64,000 bases of DNA, from contig BTVX01000004.1 in assembly GCA_045862995.1 (NCBI GenBank), forward strand, positions 1 through 64,000, given 5' to 3'. Positions 46,311 to 54,022 of this stretch are shown here, piece after piece. The stretch comes from UBA2387 sp019454665. Lineage in GTDB: Bacteria > Armatimonadota > Fimbriimonadia > Fimbriimonadales > Fimbriimonadaceae. Under the pieces are notes generated by a model, which saw nothing but the letters and a program-made list of their open reading frames with translations, made no database searches and was not told where the DNA came from. A program made the translations under genes and the position numbers. Numbering within the stretch: the first letter of the stretch is position 1; the number at the start of each line of letters is the position of its first letter.

Positions 46311-47608
46311 TCGTGCCACCGCCCAGCCCTTACGCCGGATCGCGCCTCTCGGTGTGGATCCACTTCGCGTTGAGTTCATTCTGGTTCGGGACCAACTTCC
46401 TTTGGGGCGCGCTGCTGGTCGTCGTGATCCCGGCGGAAGTCCCTCGGCTGGCACCCGGCGGCCACGCGATGATCACGGGCCTGTTGGTGGGTGCCGGCGC
46501 GGTCGTGCCGATGATCGTGCCCTTGATCGCCGGCCCCCTGAGCGACCGGTGCACGTCCCGGTGGGGAAGGAGAAAGCCCTACATCGTGGGCGGCGTCGCG
46601 GTGAATCTGCTGGGATTGGCGTTGATGGCGTGGGCGTCTCAAGTCCACCATCTGACGGCGTTCGCGATCGCCTACCTGGTCGTTCAATTGGGGAACAACG
46701 TGGCGACGGGGCCGTACAGCGGGATCATCCCCGACTTGGTGCCCGACGACCAGCGCGGCGTGGCCAGCGGGTGGATGGGCGTCATGTCCCAGTTCGGCAC
46801 GCTTTGCGGTGGGGTGGCGTCGGGCTTGCTGTTCGATGCCCGCCAGTTCATGCTCGCTTATGCGGTCCTTGGCATCGCCCTGGCTCTCACGGGGGTGGCG
46901 ACGATCTTCGGGCTCAAAGAGGCGCCTTTGCTCGGGCCGGTGCCGCGGCTGGACGTGCGCTCCTACATCCGGAGTCTGTGGATAGACCCCCGCAAGCACC
47001 CCGACTTCTTCTGGGTGTGGGTCACGCGGGCGTTGGTCATGTTGGGTTTCTACGCGCCGTTGCCCTTCCTTCAGAACTACCTGCGCGACGTCGTCCATGT
47101 GGCGGACCCCGCCGCCGAGGTGCCCAAGGTGATGGCCGTGATCCTGCTGTTCAGCTCGCTCACGGGCGTTTGGGGCGGCGCGATTTCGGAGCGCGTCGGT
47201 CGAAAGCCCGTGATCTACGTGGCGAACGGGTTGATCGCGGTGATGGCGTTCGCGTTCCCATTCTGCCGCTCGCTGGAGCACGTGTTGCTGGTGGGCGTGG
47301 TGTTCGGCTTGGCGTACGGCGCGTACATCAGCGTGGATTGGGCCTTGGGCACCGATGTGCTGCCCAACAAGCACGATGCGGCCAAGGACATGGCGATTTG
47401 GCACATCTCGATGACCGCGCCGCAAACGGTCGGCGCGCCGCTCGCCGGGCTCATCCTCACGTCGTTCGGCTGCGCCGTCGCGTCGGCGTCGGGCGGGGCG
47501 AACGTCGAGGTCTATTCCTGGAACGGATACGCCTCGCTCTTCGCGTTCGCCGGCGTTTGCTTCCTCTTGGGGGCGGTCCTTCTCCGCAACGTGCGCGGCG
47601 CCCGGTGA
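46307..47608 (+). CDS. MFS transporter
   Basis: The 433-aa permease has twelve hydrophobic segments and the MFS loop motif GPLSDRCTSRWGRRKPYIVGG between segments 2 and 3, with the related AISERVGRKPVIYV at the midpoint. It resembles sugar or glycoside/cation symporters in its GRRKPY motif. The start ATG overlaps the nucleotidyltransferase stop (ATGA), so the two are coupled. The substrate cannot be read from the sequence. Confidence 0.88.
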   Translation: MIVPPPSPYAGSRLSVWIHFALSSFWFGTNFLWGALLVVVIPAEVPRLAPGGHAMITGLLVGAGAVVPMIVPLIAGPLSDRCTSRWGRRKPYIVGGVAVNLLGLALMAWASQVHHLTAFAIAYLVVQLGNNVATGPYSGIIPDLVPDDQRGVASGWMGVMSQFGTLCGGVASGLLFDARQFMLAYAVLGIALALTGVATIFGLKEAPLLGPVPRLDVRSYIRSLWIDPRKHPDFFWVWVTRALVMLGFYAPLPFLQNYLRDVVHVADPAAEVPKVMAVILLFSSLTGVWGGAISERVGRKPVIYVANGLIAVMAFAFPFCRSLEHVLLVGVVFGLAYGAYISVDWALGTDVLPNKHDAAKDMAIWHISMTAPQTVGAPLAGLILTSFGCAVASASGGANVEVYSWNGYASLFAFAGVCFLLGAVLLRNVRGAR

Positions 47609-47630
47609 TTCGGCGGGTATGGTTGCGCGT

Positions 47631-48488
47631 ATGATGGGCGAGGCTTCGATGGACGACCTCTACAGTCTTTGGGACTACGACGACCCTTTGGCGAGCGCCG
47701 AGCGGTTCGCCCTGTACGCGGGTTCCGCCCCGGACGAGGCCGCGCGTCAGGAAGCGCGGACCCAGTTGGCCCGCGCGCTGGGCCTTGCGGGGCGATACGA
47801 CGAAGCGCGCGAGGTGGCGCAATCGGCCCTGGACGCCGCCCCCGACGCGCGGGTTCGCGCCGCCGCAAGGCTCGAACTGGGCCGCATCGCACGATCCTCG
47901 GGCGATGCCTCGAAGGGTCTGCCCGATTTCACCGAAGCGTTCAACGTTTCGGCGTCCGCAGGGGAAGACGACATCGCCGCCGACGCGGCCCACATGCTGG
48001 CGATCGTCGCTCCGGAGGCGGAAGCCATCCAGTGGGGTCTGCGCGGCATTCGCTTGGCCGAACAGAGCGGCATGGCGCGCGCCAAGGCCATGCTGGGACC
48101 ATTGCACAACAACCTGGGCTGGACCTACTTCGAGCGGGGCGAGCATCAGGCCGCCTTGGCACAGTTCGCCCGCGCCCAGATCGTGCGCGAACAGCACGGC
48201 TCGCCCCGGTCGCTCCACATCGCCAAGTGGTGCGTGGCCCGGACGCTGCGCGCCCTGAACCGGTTGGACGAAGCGCTGGCGATCCTCAACGCCTTGGCGG
48301 CGACGGAGTTAGGCGAAGCCGACGGTTTCGTCCACGAGGAACTCGGCGAGTGCCTGTTGGCGCAAACGAAGGACGACGAGGCCCAGCCGCACTTCCAAAA
48401 GGCATGGGCGTTGCTCGGCGAACCTGGCGACCTCGACCACGAGCCCGCGAGAAAGGAGCGGCTGAGGTCGCTCGCAGGCGCTTCCTGA
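47631..48488 (+). CDS. Tetratricopeptide-repeat protein
   Basis: The product (285 aa from ATG 47631) is built of TPR-like helix pairs, for example QLARALGLAGRYDEAREVAQ, LHNNLGWTYFERGEHQAALA and ARTLRALNRLDEALAILN. There is no signal peptide or extra domain. TATGGT (47618-47623) is 7 nt before ATG 47631; ATG 47649 with GAGG upstream and ATG 47619 are alternatives. Confidence 0.8.
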   Translation: MMGEASMDDLYSLWDYDDPLASAERFALYAGSAPDEAARQEARTQLARALGLAGRYDEAREVAQSALDAAPDARVRAAARLELGRIARSSGDASKGLPDFTEAFNVSASAGEDDIAADAAHMLAIVAPEAEAIQWGLRGIRLAEQSGMARAKAMLGPLHNNLGWTYFERGEHQAALAQFARAQIVREQHGSPRSLHIAKWCVARTLRALNRLDEALAILNALAATELGEADGFVHEELGECLLAQTKDDEAQPHFQKAWALLGEPGDLDHEPARKERLRSLAGAS

Positions 48489-48516
48489 CATTTTTCAAAA
48501 AAAGTCCGAAAGCCCC

Positions 48517-48545
48517 TTGCCAAACCGGGCACGGTCTGCTATAGT
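48517..48545 (+). promoter_or_regulatory. Sigma70-type promoter of the PEP-CTERM gene
   Basis: TTGCCA (48517-48522), a 17-bp spacer and TATAGT (48540-48545). The transcript would have a leader of about 70 nt with AGGAAGGAAG near the start codon, unlike the leaderless genes around it. Confidence 0.75.
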
Positions 48546-48623
48546 TTCTTACGAGACGTCTCCGCCCGTAAGAGGCGCGGCACCGAAAGGTGACCGAGTG
48601 GACGCTCAGGAAGGAAGACAGGA

Positions 48624-49436
48624 ATGAAGCGACTTGCCCTTTTGGCGTGCGCCCTCGGCGCGACTCTCCCCTCGGCCGCCCAGACTCTTTGGGACAACGG
48701 TCCTTTGCAGACTGGAACGCTTTCCGGCAACAACGTCAGCATGGCGGAATCCACTGGCACGGCCGCTGGCGGCGCGACAAACAGCCTTCTTGGCACCGCG
48801 GCGCGCAACGAAGCCGTTTCCGGCTCCAACCCGCAACATATCGCCGACGATTTCACCGTGCCCGTGGGCATGATCTGGAACATCACGAACTTCCGGTTCT
48901 TCGGGTACCAGACGAGCAGCGGCACGACCTCGACGCTCACCGGCGTCTACTTCAAGATTTGGTCCTCGCAGCCCGGCGACCCCGATGATGCGGCCATGTT
49001 CGGCGACTTCGCCACGAACCGCATGACCAGCACGTCGTTCACGGGCATCTATCGCATCGCCAGCGGTGGCGCGTTCACCAACAACCGGCCCATCATGCAG
49101 GTCGACGCCGCCCAGGGCACCCCCGTGGTCCTCACCGAAGGCACCTACTGGATCAGCTGGGCCTTTACGGGCAGCACGGCGCTCACCGGCCCCTGGATGC
49201 CCCCGGTCACGCCGTCCAACCAGAGCGTCGCGAACGCGATGGTTTCGGCCAACTTCGGCTCGTTCGTCCAGTTCCAGAGTTCGATCACGAACAACGGCAC
49301 GGCCACGGGCTCCTTCCTCAACTACGAGGCACCGTTCGTGCTGGAAGGCACTGCGGTTCCCGAGCCTGGCACCATGATCGCCCTCGGCGCTGGCGCGCTC
49401 GGCCTTCTGGCCCGCCGCCGACGCAACACAGCTTAA
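48624..49436 (+). CDS. PEP-CTERM sorting-domain protein
   Basis: The 270-aa exported protein has a signal peptide (to PSAAQ), a beta-rich body, and a C-terminal exosortase signal: VPEPGTM, a hydrophobic stretch (IALGAGALGLLA) and the basic tail RRRRN. It is therefore processed and placed on the cell surface or in the matrix by an exosortase encoded elsewhere. It has its own strong promoter, a Shine-Dalgarno site and a terminator, so it is a single, probably well-expressed gene. Confidence 0.93.
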   Translation: MKRLALLACALGATLPSAAQTLWDNGPLQTGTLSGNNVSMAESTGTAAGGATNSLLGTAARNEAVSGSNPQHIADDFTVPVGMIWNITNFRFFGYQTSSGTTSTLTGVYFKIWSSQPGDPDDAAMFGDFATNRMTSTSFTGIYRIASGGAFTNNRPIMQVDAAQGTPVVLTEGTYWISWAFTGSTALTGPWMPPVTPSNQSVANAMVSANFGSFVQFQSSITNNGTATGSFLNYEAPFVLEGTAVPEPGTMIALGAGALGLLARRRRNTA

Positions 49437-49489
49437 TCGTCCTGTTCACTTCCTGAACACCTACTCCATACATGTCTGAGAAGAGTTTC

Positions 49490-49526
49490 GGGATGGATTT
49501 GAGAGAGTCCATCCCAATCTTTTTTC
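49490..49526 (+). terminator. Rho-independent terminator
   Basis: GGGATGGA (49490-49497) and TCCATCCC (49508-49515) form an 8-bp stem, followed by AATCTTTTTT. It ends the PEP-CTERM transcript. Confidence 0.88.
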
Positions 49527-49563
49527 TGAACTCCTCGGATCGCGCGCCAGATAAGCTGGCGCA

Positions 49564-50739
49564 ATGCTCTCTCTCCTATGCGCCGCTGTTCTGGCTCCCT
49601 CGCCGCGCAACCTCTCCGATTTCGGCGTCTCCGCCGCCAACTCCGCTTCCGAGAATGCGGCGAAGCTGCAAGCCGCCATTGATTGGGCGGCCCCTCGCGG
49701 CCAAGCCCTCTACCTCGAACCTTCCGACAAGCCCTACGAAGTGGATGGGGGCATCGTCCTCAAAGCCAACGTCTCGCTGCTCGGCCCGCACGGGCCGGTG
49801 GGACGGGGAACGGTCAACCCGGGCGGACGCCACCCCGTCGGCTCGGTGTTCGCCATCCGCGACCGCGAGCGGCCGTTCCTGACCGTCGAATCCGCCACGC
49901 AGGTGCGCGGCCTCCAGTTCTGGTACCCCGAGCAAACCCTCGACGACCCCGCCAAGGTGATCGCCTATCCGCCCACGCAAACGGTGCCCGCCCAAGGTGT
50001 GACGCTTTCGTGCCTGACGTTCTACGGCGAGTTCTTCGCGATGGATTTCCGCGCGGGAGGGCCGCCATGCGAGCAGATCCTCGTCGAACACTGCTACGGC
50101 TACCCGCTGGGCGGCACGTTCGTGGCGATCGCCAAGTGCTACGACATCCCGCGCATCCTCCACACCCACGTCAATCCCGCCAACATGAGGAACTTCAAGG
50201 GCGGATTCTCCAAGTCGGTGGTGGATTCGGTGGTCGCGCGCGGGACGTTCGCGTTCGCCATCGAGGCCACCGACAACGCCGTTCTGATGGACGTGTTCAC
50301 GTTCGGCACGTTCGGCGGCGCATGGCTTGGCCCAGCGACCTATGGGCAACTGACGGGCTTCAACTTCGATTGCGTCACGGTGGGCATCCACAAGTCGGGC
50401 GACAACGCGTTCAACCGCAATTGGCAAGTGTCCCAAGGCTCGATCATCGCCAACACGGGCCGATCGGTGGACGAGGTGCATCCGTTCATCGTCGAAGGCA
50501 AGGGGCACCTCGCGGTTTCAAACGTGGAGGCGTTCTCTGGGCCGAACGGAGCCCTGACCACGCTGGACAAGAGCCGCGACTTCATGCTGATCCGGGGCAC
50601 CGACCCCCTGACGGTTTCGCTGTTCGGTTGCCGTATGCGCAACTACACGGCCGAGTCGCCGCTGACCCTCGAGAACTCCAAAGCCGTCGTCCGCGCCATC
50701 GGATGTTTCGACAAGGACGAGAGGCTGTTCGAGCGATGA
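49564..50739 (+). CDS. Secreted right-handed beta-helix (pectate-lyase-like) protein
   Basis: The 391-aa protein has a short N-terminal hydrophobic segment and starts its domain with NLSDFGVSAANSASENAAKLQ, the entry typical of GH28/pectate-lyase-like beta helices (FGA..DG.t.nt.A.q pattern). Repeated short strands follow (ILVEHCYGYPLGG, NFDCVTVGIHKSGDN). It probably binds or cuts polysaccharide; catalytic residues cannot be assigned. TAAGCT (49552-49557) is 6 nt before ATG and lies inside the inverted repeat GCGCCAG/CTGGCGC. Confidence 0.75.
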   Translation: MLSLLCAAVLAPSPRNLSDFGVSAANSASENAAKLQAAIDWAAPRGQALYLEPSDKPYEVDGGIVLKANVSLLGPHGPVGRGTVNPGGRHPVGSVFAIRDRERPFLTVESATQVRGLQFWYPEQTLDDPAKVIAYPPTQTVPAQGVTLSCLTFYGEFFAMDFRAGGPPCEQILVEHCYGYPLGGTFVAIAKCYDIPRILHTHVNPANMRNFKGGFSKSVVDSVVARGTFAFAIEATDNAVLMDVFTFGTFGGAWLGPATYGQLTGFNFDCVTVGIHKSGDNAFNRNWQVSQGSIIANTGRSVDEVHPFIVEGKGHLAVSNVEAFSGPNGALTTLDKSRDFMLIRGTDPLTVSLFGCRMRNYTAESPLTLENSKAVVRAIGCFDKDERLFER

Positions 50740-51107
50740 AGGTGCGGGTCCACGATTGGCGCCTGAGCGTGTGCAGTCTCCCGCCGGATTGGAGCGGGAG
50801 GCTCGGCGGCACGTTCTGCGCCACCATCCGCACGCCTGGCGAGACCACGGTGATCGTCGCCGAAGGAAGCGAGCCTGCCGATGCCCAGGTGGAGCCGGGC
50901 TGGACGGCGTTGGAGATCGAGGGACCGATCCCCTTCGACCAGGTGGGCGTGCTGCTTCGGCTGCTTGCGCCGCTCGCCGAGGCGGGAGTGCCCATCTTCG
51001 CCGTTTCGACCTACGCTTCCGACGTGGTCTTGATCAAGCGCGCCGATTCGAGCCGCGCGTTGGAGGCGTTGGCGTCGGCGGGCTTGGAGATTCGAGCGGA
51101 TGGGTAA
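50736..51107 (+). CDS. ACT-domain protein (CASTOR-like)
   Basis: The 123-aa protein matches small double-ACT proteins of the CASTOR_ACT1 type: WTALEIEGPIPFDQVGVLLR and LAEAGVPIFAVSTYASDVVL are the hallmark. Such proteins bind amino acids as regulators. The ATG overlaps the stop of the beta-helix gene (ATGA), an odd pairing for an amino-acid sensor. Confidence 0.82.
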   Translation: MKVRVHDWRLSVCSLPPDWSGRLGGTFCATIRTPGETTVIVAEGSEPADAQVEPGWTALEIEGPIPFDQVGVLLRLLAPLAEAGVPIFAVSTYASDVVLIKRADSSRALEALASAGLEIRADG

Positions 51108-51141
51108 GACGATCCGTAAGCGGAAGCGATAGAATCAGGAC

Positions 51142-51318
51142 ATGATCGTCCCTCTCAAAGCTCTTCTGGGTGTCGTGATCGGCGGCGCGGCCGGGGTCGG
51201 CTGGGTCGCTTTGATGCAGCGCACGAACCCTGGGTGACCGAGTTGCCAATATCCGGCGGCGCCGGTGATTATTCTCGCGGTGATCGGAGGCCTGTTGGCT
51301 TCTGGCGGTTTGCGCTAG
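51142..51318 (+). CDS. Small membrane protein with in-frame TGA, candidate selenoprotein
   Basis: Reading from ATG 51142 gives 31 codons, a TGA at 51235-51237, then 26 more codons to TAG at 51316-51318 in the same frame. Both halves encode a membrane segment (LKALLGVVIGGAAGVGWVAL and APVIILAVIGGLLASGG). The TGA occupies the first position of a U-P-S-C motif, that is, where a CxxC cysteine is expected; small two-pass CxxC proteins such as DUF6132 look similar (from memory). CCGGC-GGC-GCCGG (51253-51265) could be a SECIS-like hairpin about 20 nt after TGA. TAGAAT lies 6 nt before ATG. A recent nonsense mutation is the alternative. Confidence 0.4.
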
Positions 51319-51326
51319 ATCAACCC

Positions 51327-51355
51327 TTGTCAAGAGTGAACTTTGCCTGTATAGT
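51327..51355 (+). promoter_or_regulatory. Sigma70-type promoter of the FecR-domain gene
   Basis: TTGTCA (51327-51332), a 17-bp spacer and TATAGT (51350-51355), 24 nt upstream of the ATG at 51380. Confidence 0.75.
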
Positions 51356-51379
51356 GGTGGCAGAGGTCCTCCACCACAC

Positions 51380-52504
51380 ATGGCACCCAACGATCCATGC
51401 CGCAAGCCGCCGTTACGACTCTCCCTCATCCTCGCGTGCGTCTGGATGGCCGCGTCGTTTGCCCAGGGGCAAACCTTCTTCCGGCTCGTTCGAACGGAGG
51501 TGGTGAAACATCCCGCCGGCGAGTCGCCCCAAACGTCGGTCATGGAAGGCGGCATGAAGTCGCTCGCTCTCGCCACGACCCTCCCGGGTTTCACGTCGAG
51601 GGGCAACCTGACCGTGACCATCCCGGACCGCATCGCAAACGATCAAGAGTCGTTCACGATCACGGCGCGCCTCGAAGGTTCTTGGAACCTGAAGGCCGAC
51701 AACCCCAACATCAACGTCGGCCTGAATCTGATGGGCGTACCAAAGACGATGGGCAAGGGCGATCCTGGGCCGTGGCTCAAGGCGGGCGACCATACGCTCA
51801 GCGTGGACGTCACCGTGCAAGCCAACCTGGCGTCTGGGTTCGGCGTACGCAAGTGGAGCGAGAACGGCAAGAACCTCCGAAGCTTCACGCTCGGAGGTCA
51901 CACGGGCGTCGGCCAGGCCCTTTCCGGGTTCAATCTGACCTACGTTTACGAGGAAACCAAGAGCGGACCCTCGATCCAGCTGGGCACCGTCACCGTGGTG
52001 GAGGTCGTCGGCGAGGCCGAGGTTTCGCCGGGAGGGGACGACTCGCAGGCCAAGCGGCTCAAGGTGAACGATCGGGTGAACGAGTGGGACCGTCTGGTGA
52101 CCGGGATGGATTCCAGGGTCAAGCTGCGCTTCCCGGACGGCACGATCGTGGACGTCGGCGAGCTCACGGACATGAAGGTCGCGTGCTACATTGATGCGGG
52201 CAACGCCGTGCAAACCCGCCTGTGGCTGCGTGGCGGCGAGGTGTCGGCCTCGGTCAACAAGTCCTCCGAAAGGCCGTCGAGCTTCGAAGTCAAGACCCCG
52301 ACGGCGGTGTGCGGGGTTCGGGGAACCCGGTTCACCACGCGCCACAACAAGCTCTCGGGCATGACGACCGTCGCGGTCGCGGAAGGTGCGGTGTCGGTGG
52401 CAGGGGTGAATCCCTCCCTGCGGGAGATTGCGCTGGGCGCGGGGCAAAGCGTGGATGTGTCGGTTGAAAGGATCAGCGCCGTCCGGAGGTCGTCGGCTGG
52501 CTGA
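51380..52504 (+). CDS. Secreted FecR-domain protein
   Basis: The 374-aa protein has a signal peptide (to FAQGQ), an unknown N-terminal half (residues 30-195) and a C-terminal FecR-type domain: VNDRVNEWDRLVTGMDSRVK, LRFPDGTIVDVGELT, VSASVNKSSE and the hallmark VKTPTAVCGVRGTRF. In this setting FecR domains usually act outside the cell rather than with a sigma factor, and no sigma gene is nearby. It has its own strong promoter. Confidence 0.85.
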   Translation: MAPNDPCRKPPLRLSLILACVWMAASFAQGQTFFRLVRTEVVKHPAGESPQTSVMEGGMKSLALATTLPGFTSRGNLTVTIPDRIANDQESFTITARLEGSWNLKADNPNINVGLNLMGVPKTMGKGDPGPWLKAGDHTLSVDVTVQANLASGFGVRKWSENGKNLRSFTLGGHTGVGQALSGFNLTYVYEETKSGPSIQLGTVTVVEVVGEAEVSPGGDDSQAKRLKVNDRVNEWDRLVTGMDSRVKLRFPDGTIVDVGELTDMKVACYIDAGNAVQTRLWLRGGEVSASVNKSSERPSSFEVKTPTAVCGVRGTRFTTRHNKLSGMTTVAVAEGAVSVAGVNPSLREIALGAGQSVDVSVERISAVRRSSAG

Positions 52505-52563
52505 GCGACCTGGCACCGGGTACGCGAGCGAATGTCCTCGGATTCCTCGTCGTCGGAGTGATC

Positions 52564-52890
52564 CTAGAGATCAAGCGCGTAGCGCAAGGCCTCTTGATGC
52601 GCAGGAGCGAATCGGCCGGAACGCGGCCAAGCGGGCGATCCAGCCGAGCCCTCGCCAACGAGCCTATGCCTTGCACATTGGCTACCGACACTTCCCGCAA
52701 AAAGGACAGTCGCGGGAGAACCACCTCGTAAGGACTCTCCCTGTTCTGAGTCGTCAACGGTACGTAGACGACCAAGTCTCGCGGAGGCGCCTCGTCCGAA
52801 CGAGAGACGATCACCACGGGGCGAGTTTTTGGCGGCCAGGCCCAGGTCTGCCAGCCAGACTTCCCCAAGCTCAGGCCTCGTCGATGGCAT
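52564..52890 (-). pseudogene. mazF: MazF/PemK-type mRNA interferase gene with two compensating frameshifts
   Basis: The first 21 codons (RPELGEVWLADLGLAAK) and the last ten (EALRYALDL) are in one frame. The middle, TRPVVIVSRSDEAPPRDLVV to PADSLLRIK, is in another. The first shift lies at an A5 run (CCAAAAACT), where one fewer A restores the frame; the second lies near ATCAAGAGG, where one base is missing. Together they give a full-length MazF. It is either inactivated or affected by base-calling errors. Its start overlaps the antitoxin gene by 20 bp. Confidence 0.75.
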
Positions 52891-53047
52891 TCAGCACTTC
52901 CTGCTCGGCTCTCCTCGATCGCGCCAAATCAAGGACGTCCTCATCCGCACGACGGATGATCTCCTCCACCAATGTCCGAACTTGCGACGAGGTGGTGGGC
53001 TTCCATTCAGCCAACTTGGTGTCGAGCTTGCGTCCGAGGGTCTGCAT
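52871..53047 (-). CDS. MazE-type antitoxin
   Basis: The 58-aa acidic, helical protein (MQTLGRKLDTKLAEWKPTT start, AEQEVLNAIDEA end) matches the short antitoxins that precede this type of mazF. It binds and neutralises the toxin and probably represses the operon. ATG 53047 is 6 nt after TAAGAT (53054-53059), so the message is probably leaderless. The gene appears intact although its toxin is frameshifted. Confidence 0.75.
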   Translation of the reverse strand: MQTLGRKLDTKLAEWKPTTSSQVRTLVEEIIRRADEDVLDLARSRRAEQEVLNAIDEA

Positions 53048-53158
53048 CGCTCTATCTTACGGCATCTTGGACCAAATCTCTCCACTGGCGGGGTCGGCCC
53101 TTCTGCACCCAACATCCCTCGGCGAGCCAGTCAAGCTCCGGGTACAGTCCGGCCAGCC

Positions 53159-53356
53159 GTGACCGAACGCCCGCTCGACTCCGACGGACCGCTTCAGCGG
53201 ACCGATCTGCAAGACACCGCCCCCCACATCCACCGGCGGATGATCGAACTCTTGCGTCGAATGACCCCGGAACAGCGCATCCAACGCACGTTCGAGATGA
53301 TGGAGTCTATTCGCCACTTGCGCGAGGTGGCGGGCATAGCGCGGGATTCCCGCTAA
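53159..53356 (+). CDS. Short protein of a nucleotidyltransferase-associated family, possibly truncated
   Basis: The 65-aa product contains DTAPHIHRRMIELLRRMTPE and FEMMESIRHL, the pattern of a small helical family often found beside minimal nucleotidyltransferases or other TA genes. Family members usually continue 15-25 residues past the point where this one stops. The start is GTG at 53159. It is divergent from mazE and ends 3 bp before the convergent hepT reading frame. Confidence 0.55.
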   Translation: MTERPLDSDGPLQRTDLQDTAPHIHRRMIELLRRMTPEQRIQRTFEMMESIRHLREVAGIARDSR

Positions 53357-53735
53357 ACCCCATTCTCGCCGACTCCCGCCGCGAGCCGTTCACAGGCATC
53401 CTTCAGCTTGGGCAACGACTCTTTGCATGCATTGAAGACGGTCTCGATCTCTAGATCCCAATAGGCGTGGCTGAGGAAATCTCGCATCCCCTTGGCTGCC
53501 CTCCAGTTTACTTCTGGATAGTCCGCAAAGAAACCTGGTGGAACGTGTTTGTCAATCATCTTCAAAGATTCGCCAATCGCGATCAGCATCATTCCAATCG
53601 CGTCCAACCAGTGAGCGTATCGTCGTCCCGCATGAAGTCCTCCGGACTCTCGATACCCTCCATTCTGCGCTCGATCCGTCGAGTAGCTTCGACGATTCGG
53701 CTAAGCAGATCAAGAACGATCTCCGAGTCAAACAT
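53353..53735 (-). pseudogene. hepT: HepT-like HEPN toxin gene, frameshifted
   Basis: The N-terminal part from ATG 53735 (MFDSEIVLDLLSRIVEATRR) stops at 53589. The family sequence continues in another frame as DAIGMMLIAIGESLKMIDK, ending at 53353 and containing the HEPN catalytic motif RDFLSHAY (Rx4HxY). One missing base near 53607-53610 explains the break. A TTG at 53607 could restart translation of an 84-aa C-terminal piece holding the catalytic motif. The ATG overlaps the mntA end by 8 bp. Confidence 0.75.
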
Positions 53736-54018
53736 AGATCACGTCCCTCGCAATACGCTTCGCCAGCAATGGGCGCAAACGCTCGTGCTCGTGAACCAAA
53801 TCGACTCTTGCTCCAAACAACTCGGAAAGCTCTTCGCGCAGAGCCACCAGGCCGAACAAGTCCGGCTTTGCAAGCCTCACGACCACGTCGACATCGCTTG
53901 AGGCGCGCGCCTCGTCTCGCGCCACCGAGCCAAAGAGTCCGATGCGCACGATCCCGTACTTGGTCGCCAACTCGCTTCGATGTTGGCGGAGCCGCTCCAG
54001 CGCCAGTTCCCTTGTCAC
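53728..54018 (-). CDS. mntA: Minimal nucleotidyltransferase antitoxin (MntA-like)
   Basis: The 96-aa protein has the signature GLFGSVARDEARASSDVDVV (GSxxR and SDxD), so it keeps catalytic Asp residues. In MntA-HepT systems such enzymes silence HepT by adding AMP to its Tyr. The GTG at 54018 lies 4 bp after the PHP gene stop; an upstream in-frame ATG at 54078 would lie inside that gene. Its partner HepT is frameshifted, so the antitoxin appears to have outlived the toxin. Confidence 0.82.
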   Translation of the reverse strand: MTRELALERLRQHRSELATKYGIVRIGLFGSVARDEARASSDVDVVVRLAKPDLFGLVALREELSELFGARVDLVHEHERLRPLLAKRIARDVIYV

Positions 54019-54022
54019 GTCC

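Noticed and set aside
52473..52868. Intact MazF of 131 aa starting at 52868
   Set aside because: Its first residues (GKSGWQTWAW) and its last 40 are out-of-frame readings; the family N- and C-termini lie in the other frame.
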